In this document: positions 6,509 to 9,259 of the stretch, one piece after another
Layout: the number at the start of each line of letters is the position of its first letter
How positions within the stretch are numbered: the first letter of the stretch is position 1
NCBI GenBank assembly: GCA_016210895.1
Contig: JACQTG010000096.1
Location: 1-9,259 of the forward strand
Source: Acidobacteriota bacterium
Lineage (GTDB): Bacteria > Acidobacteriota > Terriglobia > Acidoferrales > 2-02-FULL-67-57
Reading direction: 5' to 3'
Length of the DNA stretch: 9,259 nucleotides
Program-made: the position numbers and the translations under genes
Notes under the pieces: generated by a model
Told to the model about the DNA's origin: nothing
The model's database searches: none
Seen by the model: the letters and a program-made list of their open reading frames with translations, nothing else

Positions 6509-7231
6509 ATGGAAGCCATTGTCTTGGAAGCGCAGCCCCGGGAAGAGCGGGGGAAGAACTCCATGCGGCGGCTGCGCCTAGCGGGCCAACTGCCCGCGGT
6601 GGTCTACGGCGAGAAAAAGGAGCCGCTGGCGGTCTCGGTTGACCCGCGCGCGGTGGAGAAGATTCTCCACTCGGAGGCCGGCCACAACGCCATCTTCACC
6701 TTGCAGATCAAAGGCCAGGGGAAAACGTCGGCCATGATCAAAGACTGGCAGTACGAACCGGTCAAAGGGGAGTTGCTCCACATCGATTTCCTGCGCATTG
6801 CGCTCGACGTGCGGCTGAAAGTGAACGTTCCGGTGGTCACCGCGGGCGAGCCGGTGGGGGTCAGGCAGCAGGGCGGAGTGCTGGAATTCATCAACCGCGA
6901 GATCGAAATCGAATGCCTGCCCGCCGACATCCCTGATCACCTTACGATTGACATCAGCGAGTTGAAAATCGGCCAGAGCTTCCGCGTGGGTGACCTCAAA
7001 ACCGACCGCCGCTACCAGGTGCTGACCGATGCCGACCAGGTCATCGTCCACGTGGTGGCGCCCAAGGGCATCGAGGAAGAGAAGCCAGCGGAAGAGGCGG
7101 TCGCAGCCGAGCTGGCCGAGCCCGAACTAATTCGGAAGGCCAAAGCCGAAGAGCCGGGAGCCGAAGAAGCAGCGGCACCTAGTCCCGCTGCCCCCGAAAA
7201 AACCGAAAAGGGGGAGAAGAAGAAGGGTTAG
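6509..7231 (+). CDS. rplY: 50S ribosomal protein L25, long CTC/TL5 form
   Basis: L25 binds 5S rRNA at the central protuberance of the large subunit. The product is 240 residues, against about 95 for the short E. coli form. Residues 1-95 are the L25 RNA-binding beta barrel, with a basic start (REERGKNSMRRLR, 11-23) and the typical HIDFLRI (91-97). Residues 98-184 are the TL5/CTC C-terminal beta domain, including LTIDISELKIGQSFRVGDL (145-163). The tail from about 186 is low-complexity Glu/Ala/Lys ending in KKKG and is probably disordered. The ATG has an excellent site, GGGAGGT at 6497-6503, five bases upstream. The prs-rplY-pth order is conserved in many bacteria. Confidence 0.96.
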   Translation: MEAIVLEAQPREERGKNSMRRLRLAGQLPAVVYGEKKEPLAVSVDPRAVEKILHSEAGHNAIFTLQIKGQGKTSAMIKDWQYEPVKGELLHIDFLRIALDVRLKVNVPVVTAGEPVGVRQQGGVLEFINREIEIECLPADIPDHLTIDISELKIGQSFRVGDLKTDRRYQVLTDADQVIVHVVAPKGIEEEKPAEEAVAAELAEPELIRKAKAEEPGAEEAAAPSPAAPEKTEKGEKKKG

Positions 7232-7234
7232 CGG

Positions 7235-7338
7235 GCCCCGTTCCAACCCCGCATGCAGGGCTAGAGGCGTAGCACGGGAATGAGAGCAGGAGGCTCCGAC
7301 GCCAAAAGGGAGCGGAGGGAAAAAAGTTGGAACGGGGC
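7235..7338 (+). repeat. 13-bp perfect inverted repeat enclosing the pth leader
   Basis: GCCCCGTTCCAAC (7235-7247) is the exact reverse complement of GTTGGAACGGGGC (7326-7338), with 78 bases between. Nested shorter complements GGCGT/ACGCC (7266-7270 with 7299-7303) and GAGC/GCTC (7284-7287 with 7293-7296) could form an inner branch. The right arm ends four bases before the preferred pth GTG, so pairing would cover the likely ribosome landing site. It may be a regulatory leader, an mRNA-processing structure or a small inserted element; none is a recognised riboswitch class. Confidence 0.55.
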
Positions 7339-7342
7339 GGGT

Positions 7343-7960
7343 GTGCGGTTGATCGTTGGCCTCGGCAATCCGGGGACGCGTTATCAGGATACCCCCCACA
7401 ACCTCGGCTTTCGCGTCGTCGAGCGGCTGGCGGAGGAGGCGGGGGGCAAGCTTGGGCAGCGCGAAGCCCAGGCGCGTACGGCGCGGACACGATTGGAGGG
7501 AAGCGAAGTAGTGCTGGCACAGCCACAAACGTTTATGAACGCGAGCGGGTTGGCCGTGGCGGCGCTTCTCGCGCGCTACCGCCTGTCGCCGGCGGACTTG
7601 ATCGTGGTGGCTGACGATGTGGCGCTGCCCTGGGGGACGTTGCGCATTCGTGAACAGGGGAGCGCCGGAGGCCACAACGGCCTGGCCTCGATCATCGGGG
7701 CACTCGACAGCGATGCCTTTGTGCGTGTGCGCGTAGGCATTCGTCCCGAGTCCGAAGTTTCGGGGCCGGCGGACGACCTGGCGGACTATGTGCTCTCGCC
7801 CCTGCCGAGCCGCGCTCGCGTCTGGGCGGAGGAGGCGGTCGAGCAGGCGGCGGAAGCTGTGCGGGCAATTCTGCGGGATGGGACGAAGCGCGCGATGACC
7901 CGCTTCAATCGACGCGTGGCGGAACCCAAGCTTCCCGACGGGCCCGCAGGGAACTCTTGA
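7343..7960 (+). CDS. pth: Peptidyl-tRNA hydrolase
   Basis: Pth cleaves the ester bond of peptidyl-tRNAs that drop off the ribosome, recycling tRNA; it is essential in most bacteria and cytosolic. From GTG 7343 the product is 205 residues (E. coli 194) and begins MRLIVGLGNPG as the family does. Expected active-site residues are present: Asn9, His19 (in TPHN), Asn66 (QTFMNASG), Asp91 and Asn112 (GSAGGHNGL). The usual HDDLDLP reads ADDVALP here, keeping the catalytic Asp but losing the flanking His and the second conserved Asp. An in-frame ATG at 7280 would add 21 basic, non-family residues; I prefer 7343 on homology, although its ribosome site (GGGGCGG, 7334-7340) is unconvincing. The upstream gap is spanned by a 13-bp inverted repeat. 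The stop overlaps the rpsF ribosome site. Confidence 0.94.
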   Translation: MRLIVGLGNPGTRYQDTPHNLGFRVVERLAEEAGGKLGQREAQARTARTRLEGSEVVLAQPQTFMNASGLAVAALLARYRLSPADLIVVADDVALPWGTLRIREQGSAGGHNGLASIIGALDSDAFVRVRVGIRPESEVSGPADDLADYVLSPLPSRARVWAEEAVEQAAEAVRAILRDGTKRAMTRFNRRVAEPKLPDGPAGNS

Positions 7961-7965
7961 GGTGA
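7959..7965 (+). promoter_or_regulatory. Ribosome binding site of rpsF, overlapping the pth stop
   Basis: GAGGTGA begins inside the pth TGA (7958-7960) and lies just before ATG 7968. It matches the 16S 3' end well. It selects ATG 7968 over the in-frame GTG at 7962, which sits inside the motif itself. The overlap implies translational coupling of pth and rpsF. Confidence 0.7.
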
Positions 7966-7967
7966 CT

Positions 7968-8360
7968 ATGCGTATCTATGAGGTCATTTTCATCATCCGG
8001 CCGGACGCGGCGGAGCCCGAGGTGGACTCCTTGATCGAGTCCTTCCAGCAGGCGGTGGCGGGCAGCGGCGGCCGGGTGGAGAAAGTAGAAAAATGGGGCA
8101 AGCGTCGCCTGGCCTATCGTATCGCCGGCCAGTGGGAAGGCTACTACGTCTACTTTGAACTCCACGGCACCGGCGACACGGTGCGCGAGCTCGAGCGCCG
8201 GCTCAAGGTCAGCGAGCCGGTCATCAAGTACCTGAGCGTGCGGGTTGATCTCGAACGGAAACGCCTGGAGAAGCTGCGCCGGCGCCGCGAGCATCGCGCC
8301 GTGCGGCGCCAGCGTCGCACACCGGCACCCAGCCCGGAAGCGCCAGCCGGGGCGGGCTAG
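7968..8360 (+). CDS. rpsF: 30S ribosomal protein S6
   Basis: S6 forms a heterodimer with S18 on the platform of the small subunit. The 130-residue product starts [13 protein letters not shown], as the family does, and includes [11 protein letters not shown] (42-52), the GYYVYFEL strand (58-65) and the helix and strand through YLSVRVD (88-94). After about 100 comes a tail rich in Arg, then Pro/Ala ([16 protein letters not shown], then [12 protein letters not shown]), lacking a fold and likely rRNA-contacting or disordered. The start is fixed by GAGGTGA at 7959-7965. rpsR follows 19 bases later with no ssb or priB between, unlike many rpsF operons. In several bacteria the S6:S18 pair represses its own mRNA; no such leader is evident in the 7-base gap upstream. 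Confidence 0.96.
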   Translation: MRIYEVIFIIRPDAAEPEVDSLIESFQQAVAGSGGRVEKVEKWGKRRLAYRIAGQWEGYYVYFELHGTGDTVRELERRLKVSEPVIKYLSVRVDLERKRLEKLRRRREHRAVRRQRRTPAPSPEAPAGAG

Positions 8361-8379
8361 GCGAAAGGAGAGCGAGGAA

Positions 8380-8718
8380 ATGCCAGAACCGGAACAGTCC
8401 CCACCAAGGAGCGAAAGACCGGCCTCCGCCGAGGGCCACCCCCCGCGCAGCGAAGGCCCCGCTTCCCGGGGCCGCGGGCGCGGGCGCGAAGGCGGTCGGC
8501 GGTTCTTCCGCCGGCGCAAGGTGTGCAAGTTCTGCGCCGAGCGCGTCGACCATATCGACTACAAGGACGTGAAGCTGGTCGGCCAGTTCGTCACCGACCG
8601 GGGCAAGATTATGCCGCGGCGGCTGACCGGCACTTGCTCGTCGCACCAGCGCCAGCTCAAGGTGGCCATCAAGCGCGCCCGCAACATCGCGCTGCTGCCG
8701 TTTGCCGCCACCGTATGA
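8380..8718 (+). CDS. rpsR: 30S ribosomal protein S18, zinc-binding type
   Basis: S18 binds 16S rRNA together with S6. The 112-residue product has an N-terminal extension of about 45 residues rich in Pro, Ser, Gly and Arg, containing an imperfect repeat (PPRSERPAS at 8-16 and PPRSEGPAS at 21-29). The S18 core then begins at KVCKFC. Core motifs are HIDYKDVKL (58-66), [13 protein letters not shown] (74-86) and [19 protein letters not shown] (89-107). Cys49, Cys52, Cys86 and His89 are placed as in the zinc-binding form. The ATG at 8380 has AAGGAG (8365-8370) nine bases upstream. An open frame reaching back into rpsF (ATG 8245) is rejected because it lacks this site and overlaps S6. Confidence 0.96.
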   Translation: MPEPEQSPPRSERPASAEGHPPRSEGPASRGRGRGREGGRRFFRRRKVCKFCAERVDHIDYKDVKLVGQFVTDRGKIMPRRLTGTCSSHQRQLKVAIKRARNIALLPFAATV

Positions 8719-8721
8719 CCG

Positions 8722-8729
8722 AAGGGAGG
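8722..8729 (+). promoter_or_regulatory. Ribosome binding site that sets the rplI start
   Basis: AAGGGAGG lies eight bases before ATG 8738 but only two before the in-frame ATG 8732. The spacing and the family N-terminus MEVIL both favour 8738. Confidence 0.7.
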
Positions 8730-8737
8730 CGATGAAG

Positions 8738-9184
8738 ATGGAAGTGATTCTGCGGGACGATATCCCCAAGCTCGGCCGCCGCGGCGACCTCGTCACCGTC
8801 AAGGACGGCTACGCCCGCCATTTCCTCTTCCCGCGCAAACTGGCCCTACCGGCCACTCCCGGCAACCGCAAGCAAATCGAGCTGGAGAAGGCCGCCCACG
8901 TGCGGCGCGAGGCCAAGGAGAAAGGCGACGCCGAAGGGCTGGCGCAACAGTTGGCCGCGCTCACCCTGACCATCCCCGCCAAGGCGGCCGAATCCGATCA
9001 GCTGTTCGGTTCCGTCACGGCCATGGACATCGCCGAGGCGCTGGCGGTGAAGGGCTATAACCTCGACAAGCGCAAGGTGATGCTGGAAGAGCCGATCAAG
9101 ACCATCGGCGAGTACGAAGTGCCGCTGCGCCTGCACCGCGACCTCACCGCCACGGTCAAGGTCAGCGTCGTCCGCGCCAGCTAG
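8738..9184 (+). CDS. rplI: 50S ribosomal protein L9
   Basis: L9 binds 23S rRNA at the base of the L1 stalk and helps keep reading frame. The 148-residue product is the standard length (E. coli 149). The N-terminal domain (1-50) carries the L9 signature from LGRRGDLVTVKDGYARHFL (12-30) to FPRKLALP. A long connecting helix runs about 41-75, followed by the C-terminal RNA-binding domain (80-148) with LFGSVTAMDIAEAL (89-102) and KRKVMLEEPIKTIGEYEV (111-128). ATG 8738 is preferred over ATG 8732 on ribosome-site spacing and on the canonical MEVIL start; a longer frame from ATG 8702 overlaps rpsR. It follows rpsR by 19 bases and is very probably co-transcribed with it. Confidence 0.97.
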   Translation: MEVILRDDIPKLGRRGDLVTVKDGYARHFLFPRKLALPATPGNRKQIELEKAAHVRREAKEKGDAEGLAQQLAALTLTIPAKAAESDQLFGSVTAMDIAEALAVKGYNLDKRKVMLEEPIKTIGEYEVPLRLHRDLTATVKVSVVRAS

Positions 9185-9259
9185 TTTCACGGCAGGGCCC
9201 AGCCCGGTTTCCACAAGTCGCGGCAATGCGCCCACAACTTTTTTGGCTTTTCCACCTGC
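9185..9259. other. Right edge, no gene seen
   Basis: There is no coding start with a ribosome site. A small stem (GGGC/GCCC around CCA, near 9195-9205) and a run of six T (9239-9244) are present but too far apart to make a convincing terminator. In related gene orders dnaB often follows rplI; nothing here shows it. Confidence 0.4.

Noticed and set aside
6948..6976. TTGACA inside rplY
   Set aside because: The correctly spaced -10 position reads GGCCAG; it is coding sequence for the L25 C-terminal domain.
7191..7214. CCCCC/GGGGG stem in the rplY tail
   Set aside because: It is five pairs around a 14-base loop inside low-complexity Lys/Glu coding sequence, with no T-run; likely compositional.
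8245..8379. Upstream extension of rpsR overlapping rpsF
   Set aside because: S18 starts at ATG 8380 with a good AAGGAG site; the extension is out-of-frame S6 coding sequence.
9195..9244. Possible intrinsic terminator after rplI
   Set aside because: The only stem is 4 bp and lies about 35 bases before the T-run; the sequence adjacent to the T-run has no stable hairpin.
9207..9256. Two DnaA-box-like sequences (GTTTCCACA, TTTTCCACC) after rplI
   Set aside because: Each is only seven of nine matches to TTATCCACA. There is no AT-rich unwinding region or dnaA/dnaN context, so an origin is not supported.

Overview
The window is a GC-rich, single-strand block of housekeeping genes. All well-supported genes are on the + strand and closely spaced. 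The gene content and order point to a Gram-negative bacterium, most likely an Acidobacteriota member, probably known from environmental or metagenomic sequence. The order is a MXAN_5187-C-terminal-type coiled-coil protein, purH, an exported TPR protein, ispE, tRNA-Gln, prs, long-form rplY, pth, rpsF, rpsR and rplI. The phylum is inferred from recalled synteny and protein style, not proven.

Layout. 1-768: a small coiled-coil protein of unknown role, whose frame stays open to the left edge. 769-2361: purH, the bifunctional enzyme for the last two steps of IMP synthesis. 2368-2396: a near-consensus sigma70-type promoter, which restarts transcription for a large signal-peptide-bearing TPR protein (2434-4488). 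4507-5397: ispE (MEP isoprenoid pathway). Its last six codons and stop lie inside the tRNA-Gln(UUG) gene at 5377-5450. 5486-6430: prs (PRPP synthetase), followed by a short perfect hairpin and then rplY (ribosomal protein L25, CTC/TL5 type). A 111-base gap bounded by a 13-bp inverted repeat precedes pth (peptidyl-tRNA hydrolase). Then come rpsF, rpsR and rplI, packed with 7-19 base gaps. The last 75 bases hold no gene.

How the genes relate. Prs makes PRPP, the entry substrate of the purine pathway that PurH completes. tRNA-Gln, L25, Pth, S6, S18 and L9 all serve translation. The ispE-tRNA-Gln-prs-rplY-pth order is also known from Pseudomonas and relatives, where a TPR gene and lolB precede ispE. 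Here the TPR gene is kept and no lolB is seen.

I found no new defence, mobile or biosynthetic system. The points most worth a second look are: the ispE/tRNA-Gln overlap, in which RNase P cleavage would remove the ispE stop codon; two promoter-like motifs inside ispE written with codons unusual for this GC-rich gene; the inverted repeat enclosing the pth leader; and the promoter ahead of the TPR gene.
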